Both the position numbers and the translations under genes were made by a program. The notes beneath the pieces were generated by a model that saw only the letters and a program-made list of their open reading frames with translations, did no database searches and was not told the origin of the DNA. 13,086 nucleotides of DNA from DATAYA01 sp036272815 (lineage in GTDB: Bacteria; Pseudomonadota; Alphaproteobacteria; Acetobacterales; Acetobacteraceae): NCBI GenBank assembly GCA_036272815.1, contig DATAYA010000224.1:1-13086 (forward strand), written 5' to 3'. Shown piece by piece: positions 5,084 to 12,553 of this stretch; the first letter of the stretch is position 1; every line of letters starts with the position of its first letter.

Positions 5084-5662
5084 ATGTCTGAGACCACGCC
5101 CGCGCCGCAGGGAGCAACACCGGGAGCAACGCCCGGAGCACCGGGGCCGAACCCGATGCCGCCGCTGGTCATCAACGTCCAGTACGTGAAGGACCTATCT
5201 TTCGAGGTGCCGGGCGCGCCGCAGGTGTTCAGCACGCTGCGCAGCCAGCCGGCGGTACAGATCAATCTCGACGTCCAGGCCCGCCGGATCAACGAGGGAC
5301 AGAGCGTCTTCGAGGTCACGCTGGCAATCCGCGCCGAGGCGACCGAGGTCTCCACCAACGGCCAGGCCGCGGCACCGCCCCCGGATGCGCGCCGCGTGTT
5401 CATCGCCGAGCTGGCCTATGCCGGCATCTTCACCCTGACCGGCCTGCCGGAGAACGCGGTCGAGCCAGTGCTGCTGGTCGAGTGCCCGCGGCTGCTGTTC
5501 CCCTTCGCCCGCAACATCCTCGCCGACGTCACGCGCGACGGCGGCTTCGCCCCGGTGCTGCTGCAACCGATCGACTTCGTGCAGCTCTGGCAGAGCCGCC
5601 GCGCCCAGGCGGGTCAGGGATCGGGTCAGCAGGCCGGGCAGGACACGACGGTGGCCGTCTGA
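5084..5662 (+). CDS. secB: Protein-export chaperone SecB
   Basis: SecB is a cytosolic tetrameric chaperone that keeps preproteins unfolded and hands them to SecA. The 192-residue product has the family core: VQYVKDLSFEVPGAP near residue 33, QINLDVQARRI, FIAELAYAGIFTL, ECPRLLFPFARNILADVTRDGGF and LQPIDFVQLW. It is longer than Escherichia coli SecB (155 residues). The N-terminus carries a Gly/Ala/Pro-rich tail of about 25 residues built from 12-base repeats, and the C-terminus carries a Gln/Gly-rich tail. The start follows a good Shine-Dalgarno sequence. It lies in the same direction between the histidine phosphatase gene and htpG, so two chaperone genes are neighbours, but htpG has its own promoter. 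Confidence 0.95.
   Translation: MSETTPAPQGATPGATPGAPGPNPMPPLVINVQYVKDLSFEVPGAPQVFSTLRSQPAVQINLDVQARRINEGQSVFEVTLAIRAEATEVSTNGQAAAPPPDARRVFIAELAYAGIFTLTGLPENAVEPVLLVECPRLLFPFARNILADVTRDGGFAPVLLQPIDFVQLWQSRRAQAGQGSGQQAGQDTTVAV
5111..5146. repeat. Three tandem 12-bp repeats in the secB 5' end
   Basis: Units begin at 5111, 5123 and 5135 with GGAGCAACACCG, GGAGCAACGCCC and GGAGCACCGGGG. They encode GATPGATPGAPG (residues 10-21), a flexible tail before the SecB fold. The unit is a multiple of three, so copy changes keep the frame. Confidence 0.8.
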
Positions 5663-5667
5663 TCTGC

Positions 5668-5697
5668 GGTTGAAAGCGGGTTCGCGCGCCCGCATAT
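5668..5697 (+). promoter_or_regulatory. Promoter of htpG, sigma-70-like and heat-shock-like
   Basis: TTGAAA (5670-5675), 17 bp, then CATATC (5693-5698) is a sound sigma-70 pair. The same bases also read as TTGAA, then CCCGCATAT (5689-5697), close to the sigma-32 pattern CTTGAA-N13-17-CCCCATNT and fitting for htpG. GCGGG (5676-5680) and CCCGC (5689-5693) form an inverted repeat inside the spacer. Confidence 0.55.
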
Positions 5698-5738
5698 CGC
5701 CGGCCGCGCGCAACCCGAGGCAGGGATAAACACCAGCG

Positions 5739-7604
5739 ATGAGCGAGACGACCGAGGCGACGAGCGAAGCCGGCGAGCGGCACGAATTCAGCGCGGAGGT
5801 CGGGCGCCTGCTCGATCTCGTCGTCCACGCGCTCTATTCCGATCGCGAGATCTTCCTCCGCGAGCTGGTTGCCAACGCCGCCGACGCGACCGACCGCCGC
5901 CGTTTCGAGGCGCTGACGGACGCCACCCTGGCGCTGCCCGAAGGTGCCGCCGTGCGCATCGTCCCCGACAGGCCGGGGCGCGAGCTGACCATCAGCGATT
6001 CCGGGATCGGCATGTCGCGCACGGAACTCGCGGACAATCTCGGCACCATCGCCCGCTCCGGCACGCGCCGCTTCGGGGCCACGCTCGCCGACGCGAAGCC
6101 CGAGGAGCGGCCGAACCTGATCGGCCAGTTCGGCGTCGGCTTCTATTCCGCCTTCATGGTCGCCGAGCGGGTGGAAGTGATCTCCCGTCGCGCCGGCGCC
6201 GACGCGGCGTGGTCTTGGGCGTCGGACGGCGGCGGCAGCTACACGATCGCGCCCGCGAGCCGCGAGGCGGCCGGCACCGACGTCATCCTGCATCTCAAGG
6301 CCGATGCCGACGAGTTCCTCGACCCGATGCGGCTCGAGACGATCGTGCGCAAATGGGCCGACCACATCACCGTGCCGATCACCATCGCGCGCGAGGGCAA
6401 GGACATCCCGGCCAACGCCGGCACCGCGCTGTGGCGCAAGCCGAAGGCGGATGTCACAGAGCAGGCCTACAAGGAATTCTACCGCCACCTTGGGCACCTG
6501 TTCGACGATCCGTGGGCCACGCTGCACTGGCGCGCGGAGGGAGCGCTCGAATATTCGGCGCTGCTGTTCATCCCCGGCGCCAAGCCGTTCGAGCCGATCG
6601 AGGGTGTGCGCGAATCGCGCGTGCGGCTGCACGTCCGGCGCATGTTCATCACCGACGAGGCCGAGTTGCTGCCGGCCTGGCTGCGGTTCGTGCAAGGCGT
6701 GGTGGACACCGAGGATTTGCCGCTCAACGTCTCGCGCGAGATGCTGCAATCAACACCGGTGCTCGCGCGCATCCGCCGCGCGTTGGTCGGGCGCGTGCTG
6801 GCGGAGCTGAAATCGCGCGCCAAGGAGGGCGGAGACTACGCGGGCTTCTGGGAAAACTTCGGCCCTGTCCTGAAGGAAGGCGCGTGGGACGATGGCGAGC
6901 ACCGGCGCGAGATCGCCGAGCTGCTGCGCTTCCGCTCGTCCGCCGCCGAGGGCTGGACCTCGCTGGCGGACTACGTGGACCGTATGAAGCCGGCGCAGGA
7001 TTCGATTTTCTACCTGCTCGGCGACGACGCGAAAGCGCTCGCCGCCTCGCCGCAGCTCGAAGGTTTCCGTGCGCGCGGCGTCGAGGTGCTGCTCCTCACC
7101 GATCCGGTCGATGCATTCTGGCCCGAGCGGCTCGACGCGTTCGAGGGCCGCAAGCTGCGCAGCGTGACGCAGGCGGGCGAGGAACTCGACAAGCTGCCGG
7201 TGGATGGCGAGGCGGCGTCCGCCGCCCCCGACGTCTCCCGGCTGACCGCCGTGCTGAAGGAGGCGCTGGCCGATCAGGTGAGCGAGGTGCGCGCCTCCGC
7301 CCGCCTGGTCGAGAGTGCCGCGGCGCTGGCAGCGCCCGCGCACGGGCCGGACCTGCACATGCAGCGGCTGATGCGCCGCTCCGGCCGGGGTTTCGCGGGC
7401 AAGCCGGTGCTGGAGGTCAATCCGCGGCATCCCTGGATCGCCGCCCTCGCCGCGCGCGCCGAACATGGCGAGGGCTTGCAGGCGGATGCAGGGTTGCTGC
7501 TCGATCTGGCGCGGGTGCAGGACGGCGAGCCGCCGGCCGATCCCGCCGCCTTCGTGCGGCGCGTGGCCGCCGCGTTTGCCGCCCCCGCCGCCAAGCCCGC
7601 GTGA
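5739..7604 (+). CDS. htpG: Molecular chaperone HtpG (bacterial Hsp90)
   Basis: HtpG is a dimeric ATP-driven chaperone of the cytosol. The 621 residues match the usual length (624 in Escherichia coli). The ATP pocket shows Glu42, Asn46 and Asp49 in FLRELVANAADA, then ISDSGIGM (Asp87) and IGQFGVGFYSAFMVAERVEV. The middle domain has the conserved LPLNVSREMLQ, whose Arg senses ATP. The C-terminal dimerisation domain has HMQRLMRRSG. The N-terminal box reads NAADATDRRR where many homologues have NASDALDKLR, a modest divergence. Upstream, 76 bases hold a heat-shock-like promoter; the Shine-Dalgarno sequence is weak. The stop shares one base with the start of the PLP enzyme (TGATG), suggesting coupled translation. 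Confidence 0.97.
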   Translation: MSETTEATSEAGERHEFSAEVGRLLDLVVHALYSDREIFLRELVANAADATDRRRFEALTDATLALPEGAAVRIVPDRPGRELTISDSGIGMSRTELADNLGTIARSGTRRFGATLADAKPEERPNLIGQFGVGFYSAFMVAERVEVISRRAGADAAWSWASDGGGSYTIAPASREAAGTDVILHLKADADEFLDPMRLETIVRKWADHITVPITIAREGKDIPANAGTALWRKPKADVTEQAYKEFYRHLGHLFDDPWATLHWRAEGALEYSALLFIPGAKPFEPIEGVRESRVRLHVRRMFITDEAELLPAWLRFVQGVVDTEDLPLNVSREMLQSTPVLARIRRALVGRVLAELKSRAKEGGDYAGFWENFGPVLKEGAWDDGEHRREIAELLRFRSSAAEGWTSLADYVDRMKPAQDSIFYLLGDDAKALAASPQLEGFRARGVEVLLLTDPVDAFWPERLDAFEGRKLRSVTQAGEELDKLPVDGEAASAAPDVSRLTAVLKEALADQVSEVRASARLVESAAALAAPAHGPDLHMQRLMRRSGRGFAGKPVLEVNPRHPWIAALAARAEHGEGLQADAGLLLDLARVQDGEPPADPAAFVRRVAAAFAAPAAKPA

Positions 7605-8755
7605 TGCCGCCGCTCGGCACCGCCGTCCGGCGTCATTGGCGGCTGGAGCCCGAATTCTGCACGGTCAACCACGGCAGTTACGGGGCGACGCCGCTGCCGG
7701 TGCTTGCGGCGCAGGATGCGTGGCGTGCGCGGATGGAGGCGCAGCCGACCCGTTTCTTCAACCGCGAGATGCCGTCGGCATTGCGCGCATCGGCGGCGCG
7801 GTTGGCGGGGTTTCTCGGTGCGCACGGCGACGATCTCGCCTTCGTCGAGAACGCGACCGCCGCCTGCAACGCGGTGCTGCGGTCGCTCGACCTCGGCGCG
7901 GACGACGAGATCGTCGTGCTCGCGCATGGTTACGGCGCCGTCGTCAACACCGCACGACACGTCGCGGCACGGGCCGGCGCACGCGTCGTCGTCGTGCCGT
8001 TGCCGTTCCCCGCGCCCGACGCGGCGGCTTTGCTCGCCGCCTTGCGGCGCGCGCTCTCGCCGCGCACACGCATCGCGGTGCTGGACCACATCACCTCGTC
8101 GAGCGCGCTCGTCCTGCCGGTCGCGGCCATGGCGGCTGCTTGTCGCGAGGCGGCTGTGCCGGTGCTGATCGACGGCGCGCACGGACCCGGCCAGCTGCCG
8201 CTCGACATCCCCTCGACCGGCGCGGACTGGTATGCCGGCAATTGCCACAAGTGGCTGATGGCACCGAAAGGCTGCGGCTTTCTCTGGGCGCGGCCGGAGC
8301 GGCAGGCGGGGCTGCATCCGCCGGTTATCTCGCATGGTCTCGATGCCGGATTCCTCGAGGAGTTTGACTGGACCGGCACGCGCGACCCGTCGGCGTGGCT
8401 CGCGATCGATGCCGCACTCGACTTTTACGCATCGCTCGGAGGCAATGCGCTGATGACGCGCAATGCCGAGCTTGCGGAGGCGGCAACGGCGATGCTGGGC
8501 CGACGCTTCAACAGCGAGCGCGGCCCCTGCGATGGCGCGATGGGCGTCGTCCGCCTGCCGGTCGCGGGCCACGTCACACGCGAGCGCGCACTCGCGATCC
8601 GCGGCGCCCTGCTCGATGCCGGCACCGACGCGCCGGTGCAGGCGATCGACGGCGGTGCCTGGCTGCGCGTCTCCGCGGCCGCCTACAACGAAGCCGCCGA
8701 CTACGCCCGCCTCGCCGACATCATCGCCGCCGTGCTGCGCGCGCAGAAAGAATAG
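7604..8755 (+). CDS. PLP-dependent class V aminotransferase-fold enzyme (isopenicillin N epimerase-like)
   Basis: This 383-residue enzyme has fold type I PLP signatures of the NifS/class V group. FCTVNHGSYGATP (residues 18-30) opens the fold. IDGAHGPGQLPLD supplies Asp190, which contacts the PLP ring nitrogen, and His193. GNCHKWLMAPKG supplies Lys216, the Schiff-base lysine. The layout resembles isopenicillin N epimerase-like proteins, a family whose members include cysteine desulfurases, lyases and epimerases, so the reaction is unknown. The start ATG overlaps the htpG stop by one base, and the ThDP enzyme follows after 3 bases, so all three are likely on one transcript. Nothing suggests beta-lactam synthesis nearby. 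Confidence 0.88.
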   Translation: MPPLGTAVRRHWRLEPEFCTVNHGSYGATPLPVLAAQDAWRARMEAQPTRFFNREMPSALRASAARLAGFLGAHGDDLAFVENATAACNAVLRSLDLGADDEIVVLAHGYGAVVNTARHVAARAGARVVVVPLPFPAPDAAALLAALRRALSPRTRIAVLDHITSSSALVLPVAAMAAACREAAVPVLIDGAHGPGQLPLDIPSTGADWYAGNCHKWLMAPKGCGFLWARPERQAGLHPPVISHGLDAGFLEEFDWTGTRDPSAWLAIDAALDFYASLGGNALMTRNAELAEAATAMLGRRFNSERGPCDGAMGVVRLPVAGHVTRERALAIRGALLDAGTDAPVQAIDGGAWLRVSAAAYNEAADYARLADIIAAVLRAQKE

Positions 8756-8758
8756 AAA

Positions 8759-10465
8759 ATGCAAACCGCCGGCATGGCGCTGCTGGAGACGCTGGATCAG
8801 GCCGGCGTGCGCTACATCTTCGCCAATCTCGGCAGCGACCACCCGCCCTTCGTCGAGGCGATCGCCGCCGCACATGCGACCGGGAGCCGTGTGCCCGAGA
8901 TCATCACCTGCCCGAACGAGATGGTCGCGCTCTCGGCCGCGCACGGCTATGCGCAGGTGAGCGGCGCGGCACAGGCGGTGCTGGTGCATGTCGAGTGCGG
9001 CACGCAGGCGCTGGCCGGCGCGGTCCACAACGCATCGAAGGGCCGCGTGCCGGTCGTCATCATCGCCGGCGCCTCGCCGTTCACGCAGGAGGGCGAGCTG
9101 CGCGGCAGCCGCAACGAGTTCATCCAGTGGATCCAGGACGTCCACGACCAGCGTGGCATCGTGCGCGGCTACATGCGCTACGACACCGAATTGCGCACCG
9201 GACGCAACATCCGGCAGATGACGCTGCGGGCGCTGCAATTCGCCAACAGCGATCCCAAGGGCCCGGTCTATTTGATGGCCGCGCGCGAGGTGCTGGAGGA
9301 GGACGTGCCCGAGGTCGCAGTCGATCCCGCTGCGTGGGTGCCGGTCGCGCCCGCGGGCCTGCCGCCGGACGACGTGGGATCGCTCGCCGAGGCGCTGATG
9401 ACGGCGCGGCGGCCGCTTGTCGTCACCTCCTATCTCGGACGATCCGTCGCGGCCGTCGCCGAGTTGGTGCGGCTGTGCGGCCGGCTCGGGATCGGCGTGC
9501 TGGACTCGGTGCCGAACGCGACCAACTTCCCCGCCGACGATCCGCTCTACCAGGGCAACCAGTGGAACGAGCCGCGGCAGAACGAGGCGCTGGCCGAGGC
9601 CGACCTGGTGCTGGTGATCGACAGCGACGTGCCTTGGATTCCCAGCGTCAGCCGGCCTCGCCCGGATGCCTCGATATACCACATCGACATCGACCCGCTG
9701 AAGCAGGCGATGCCGCTCTGGTACATCGGCGCGCACCGCGTCTGGCGCGCCGAGGCGGCGATCGCGCTGGCACAGCTCAACGCGCATCTGGACGCGCAGC
9801 CGGCGGCGGATTTCGAGAGCCGCCGGACCCACTGGGCATCGCGCCACGCACACCGCGCGGCCGCGTTGCGCGAGCGCGAGGTGCCGCGGGGCGACACCAT
9901 CACGGGCGAGGTTCTCACCGCGCGCATCCGCGCGCATCTCGATGCGGACACGATCGTCCTGAACGAGACGATCTCGAATTACACCGCCTCGATCGACCAT
10001 TTGCGCATGACGCGCGCCGGCCGCCTGTTCGGCAGCGGCGCGGGTTCGCTCGGCTGGCATGGCGGGGCCGCGATCGGCGCCAAGCTTGCGCGGCCCGAGG
10101 CGACGGTGATCGCGCTCTGCGGCGATGGTTCCTACATGTTCTCGGTGCCGTCCACCGTGCATTGGATCGCGAAGCATTACGCGACACCGTTCCTGACCGT
10201 GATCTACAACAACCGCGGCTGGAAATCGCCGAAGCTCTCGGCGCTGGCGGTGCATCCGCACGGCCACGCAAGCCGCGCCAACGAAATCGGCGTCACGTTC
10301 GACCCGCCGCCCGACTATGCCGGCATCGCCGCCGCCGCCGGCGGTGCGCTCGCCCGGCGTGTCGAGCGGGCGAGCGATCTCGACGCAGCGATCACGGACG
10401 CATTGCGGGCGGTGCGCGAGGAACGCCGCTGCGCCGTGCTCGACGTCTGGCTGCCGCACCTCTGA
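8759..10465 (+). CDS. Thiamine diphosphate-requiring enzyme, acetolactate synthase-like
   Basis: This 568-residue protein has the three-domain layout of the acetolactate synthase/benzoylformate decarboxylase family. The N-terminal pyrimidine-binding domain has Glu54 in TCPNEMVALSAAHGY, the residue that activates the cofactor. The C-terminal domain has GDGSYMF (455-461) and YNN (484-485), a clean GDG-X26-NN diphosphate and metal motif. The FAD-linked region of true acetolactate synthases is not evident, and no regulatory subunit (ilvH) is near. It is more likely a decarboxylase, lyase or carboligase of unknown substrate than the biosynthetic IlvB. It starts 3 bases after the PLP enzyme, with a purine-rich AGAAAGAA upstream. 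It may act on a 2-oxo acid made by that enzyme (inference). Confidence 0.87.
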   Translation: MQTAGMALLETLDQAGVRYIFANLGSDHPPFVEAIAAAHATGSRVPEIITCPNEMVALSAAHGYAQVSGAAQAVLVHVECGTQALAGAVHNASKGRVPVVIIAGASPFTQEGELRGSRNEFIQWIQDVHDQRGIVRGYMRYDTELRTGRNIRQMTLRALQFANSDPKGPVYLMAAREVLEEDVPEVAVDPAAWVPVAPAGLPPDDVGSLAEALMTARRPLVVTSYLGRSVAAVAELVRLCGRLGIGVLDSVPNATNFPADDPLYQGNQWNEPRQNEALAEADLVLVIDSDVPWIPSVSRPRPDASIYHIDIDPLKQAMPLWYIGAHRVWRAEAAIALAQLNAHLDAQPAADFESRRTHWASRHAHRAAALREREVPRGDTITGEVLTARIRAHLDADTIVLNETISNYTASIDHLRMTRAGRLFGSGAGSLGWHGGAAIGAKLARPEATVIALCGDGSYMFSVPSTVHWIAKHYATPFLTVIYNNRGWKSPKLSALAVHPHGHASRANEIGVTFDPPPDYAGIAAAAGGALARRVERASDLDAAITDALRAVREERRCAVLDVWLPHL

Positions 10466-10469
10466 GCGG

Positions 10470-11852
10470 TCAGATCACCTTGCCGGGATTGAGGATGCCG
10501 AGCGGGTCGAGTGCCGCCTTGATCCGCCGCATGACCGCGATTTCCGCTTCGCTCCGCGAGTGGCCGAGATACTCCCGCTTCAGCACGCCGATCCCGTGCT
10601 CGGCCGAGATCGACCCGCGCCAGTCCCGCACGCAATCATAGACGAGCGGCTCGACCTCATGCGCCGGCAGCACGGCGTCGCCCATGTTGAGCACGATATG
10701 GACGTTGCTGTCCGCGATATGGCCGAAGAACACGGTCCGGATCTCCGGCCAGCGCGCCGCCAACTGCGCCGAGCACGCCTCGACAAAGCCGCCGATCTCA
10801 CCGATCGGGATGCTGACGTCGAAGTTCAGCAGTGGCCAGAAAGTGCGCGGGAACTCGCCCGTGCTGTCGCGGATCGCCCATATCTCGCGGCTCTGTGCTA
10901 CGGATTGCGCAACCACCGCGTTCTCCACGATCCCGTCATCGACCGCGCCCTCGATCAGTGCGGAAAAGTGCGGCTCGTCGCGCGCCTGGTCGGTGCCCAT
11001 CTGTTCGAGCAGCACGTAATACGCGCAGCCATGCGCGAGCGGCGCCCGTCGCCCGAGCGCGTCCGTCCCGAGCCGGTAGAAATCCGGCCACATCACCTCG
11101 AACGCGGCCAGCTCGCCGCCGAGATGCGCCTGCGTGCACGCGAGCAGTTGCAGCACCTGCTCGTAGCCGGCGAGCGCACACAGCGCGGTGCAGACGCTGC
11201 GCGGCCTGGGATGCAGCCGCAGCACGAGGCGGGTGATGACGCCGAGCGTGCCCTCGGCGCCGATGAACATCTGCTTGAGGTCATAGCCGGCGTTGTTCTT
11301 GAGCATCTTGTTGAGCGAGGTGACGATCGTGCCGTCGGCCAGCACGACCTCGATCCCGAGCACCAGCGCCCGCGCCATGCCGTAGCGCAGCACGCGGTTG
11401 CCGCCGGCATTGGTGGAGACGTTGCCGCCGATCAGGCAGCTCCCCCGCCCGCCGATGTCGAGCGCGAAGAACAGGTCCGCCGCCTCCGCCGCCTCCTGCA
11501 CGGATTGCAGCGTGGCGCCTGCCTGCACCGTCATCGTGGCCGACGCGACGTCGATCTCCTCGATCGCGCGCATCCGCTCGAGCGAGAGCGCGACGCAGCC
11601 GGCGGACGGCGTGGCGCCACCGGCGAGCCCCGTCATGCCGCCCTGCGGCACCACCGGCACGCGGGCCTCGGAGCAGGCAAGCAGCACCGCCGCGACCTCC
11701 GCCGCGTTGCGCGGGCACGTGACCGCGAGCGGCATCGCGCAGGCATCGGGTATTCCCCAATCGTGCAGATAGCGCGGCTCGATCGCCTCGCCCGCGAGCA
11801 CCGCGCCGGCGCCCAGCGCCGCCTGCAAGGTCTCGACCAGCGTGGCGCTCAT
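10470..11852 (-). CDS. FAD-linked D-2-hydroxyacid dehydrogenase (GlcD/D-lactate dehydrogenase type)
   Basis: This 460-residue flavoprotein would oxidise a D-2-hydroxyacid such as D-lactate, glycolate or D-2-hydroxyglutarate. The FAD-binding domain (about 35-215) has PQGGMTGLAGGA (69-80), IGGNVSTNAGGNRVLRYG (141-158) and FIGAEGTLGVIT (196-207). The C-terminal domain has GHIADSNVH (His378, Asn383, His385), SAEHGIGVLK (Glu418, His419) and ends LNPGKVI, matching the metal and substrate site of this family. It has no iron-sulfur domain. The start is ATG 11852, overlapping the preceding stop by ATGA; the frame extends upstream but the fold begins here. It is the last gene of the rlmN-side group. 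Its substrate cannot be named from sequence. Confidence 0.9.
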   Translation of the reverse strand: MSATLVETLQAALGAGAVLAGEAIEPRYLHDWGIPDACAMPLAVTCPRNAAEVAAVLLACSEARVPVVPQGGMTGLAGGATPSAGCVALSLERMRAIEEIDVASATMTVQAGATLQSVQEAAEAADLFFALDIGGRGSCLIGGNVSTNAGGNRVLRYGMARALVLGIEVVLADGTIVTSLNKMLKNNAGYDLKQMFIGAEGTLGVITRLVLRLHPRPRSVCTALCALAGYEQVLQLLACTQAHLGGELAAFEVMWPDFYRLGTDALGRRAPLAHGCAYYVLLEQMGTDQARDEPHFSALIEGAVDDGIVENAVVAQSVAQSREIWAIRDSTGEFPRTFWPLLNFDVSIPIGEIGGFVEACSAQLAARWPEIRTVFFGHIADSNVHIVLNMGDAVLPAHEVEPLVYDCVRDWRGSISAEHGIGVLKREYLGHSRSEAEIAVMRRIKAALDPLGILNPGKVI

Positions 11853-12553
11853 GCGAAGCTCCGCGGCCGCAATCCGTCGTGCAGCCAGCGCACCAGACTC
11901 ACGACGTCGAACACCGGCAATCCGGTGCGCGCCGCGATCGCCGCGGCGAACGGGCCGAGATTGGTGCATTCGCAGACGATCGCGCCGACACCCGGCATTG
12001 CCGCGAGCCGAGCCGCCGCATCGACCGCCTCCGCCGCCAGCGCCTCGAAGTCCGGCGCCGCGTCGCCGCCGCGGATCGCGCGCACGAAGCCGCCGTCCGC
12101 CGGCAGTCCCACGACGGGCGTGTCCGGCTCCGCGCCCACCGCCTCCAGATGGGCGCGCCCGAGTGCACCGGCGTCGTACGTCAGCACGCCGACGCGCAGC
12201 CCCGCCGGCAGCATCCGCGCCACCATCGGAAGTTGCAGCAGCGCGCTCGATGCGACCGGAACCGGCACGGACGCGGCCAGCTCGCGCTGGTAGCAGGCGA
12301 GGAACCCGCAGGAGGTCGCGATCGCGTCGACGCCTTCTTCGACCAAGGCCCGCGCGGCATCGCGGAACGCCGGCAGCAGCCGCCCGTCGTGGAAATCCGC
12401 GACGTCCTCCGGCGTCGCCTCGCGCACCACGCGGTACTGCACGGGAAACGGGAACGTCGCTGCATGACCAACGTCGCCCGGAAAGCGGCGAAATCCGGTC
12501 CGCAGCATCAGGATGCCGATCGCCACGCCATGAAAGACGCGGCTCCGCGTCAC
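11849..12553 (-). CDS. Aspartate/glutamate racemase superfamily protein
   Basis: This 234-residue protein has the two-cysteine layout of the Asp/Glu racemase superfamily: TSCGFLACYQ with Cys82 and CECTNLGPF with Cys196. The opening GILMLRTGFRRFPGDVG and the Tyr-Asp stretch VGVLTYDAGAL are typical of the uncharacterised subgroup with maleate isomerase-like or racemase chemistry. A cofactor-independent racemase, isomerase or decarboxylase role on an acidic substrate is possible; the substrate is unknown. I use the GTG at 12553 because it forms a GTGA overlap with the rlmN stop and matches family length. An ATG at 12508 is the alternative. The stop overlaps the flavoprotein start. Confidence 0.85.
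   Translation of the reverse strand: MTRSRVFHGVAIGILMLRTGFRRFPGDVGHAATFPFPVQYRVVREATPEDVADFHDGRLLPAFRDAARALVEEGVDAIATSCGFLACYQRELAASVPVPVASSALLQLPMVARMLPAGLRVGVLTYDAGALGRAHLEAVGAEPDTPVVGLPADGGFVRAIRGGDAAPDFEALAAEAVDAAARLAAMPGVGAIVCECTNLGPFAAAIAARTGLPVFDVVSLVRWLHDGLRPRSFA

Noticed and set aside
6209..7603. The upstream part of an 848-codon plus frame that would fuse extra sequence to the PLP enzyme
   Set aside because: It is an out-of-frame reading of htpG; the real enzyme begins at 7604 with its fold.
7274..10459. A 1061-codon open frame on the minus strand opposite htpG, the PLP enzyme and the ThDP enzyme
   Set aside because: It is rich in Arg, His, Gly and Ala without domain signatures and lies opposite three clear genes; long antisense frames are expected in GC-rich DNA.
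11853..11969. N-terminal extension of the flavoprotein to 11969
   Set aside because: The added residues are Arg-rich and lie over the racemase gene; the ATG at 11852 has an ATGA overlap and begins the fold.
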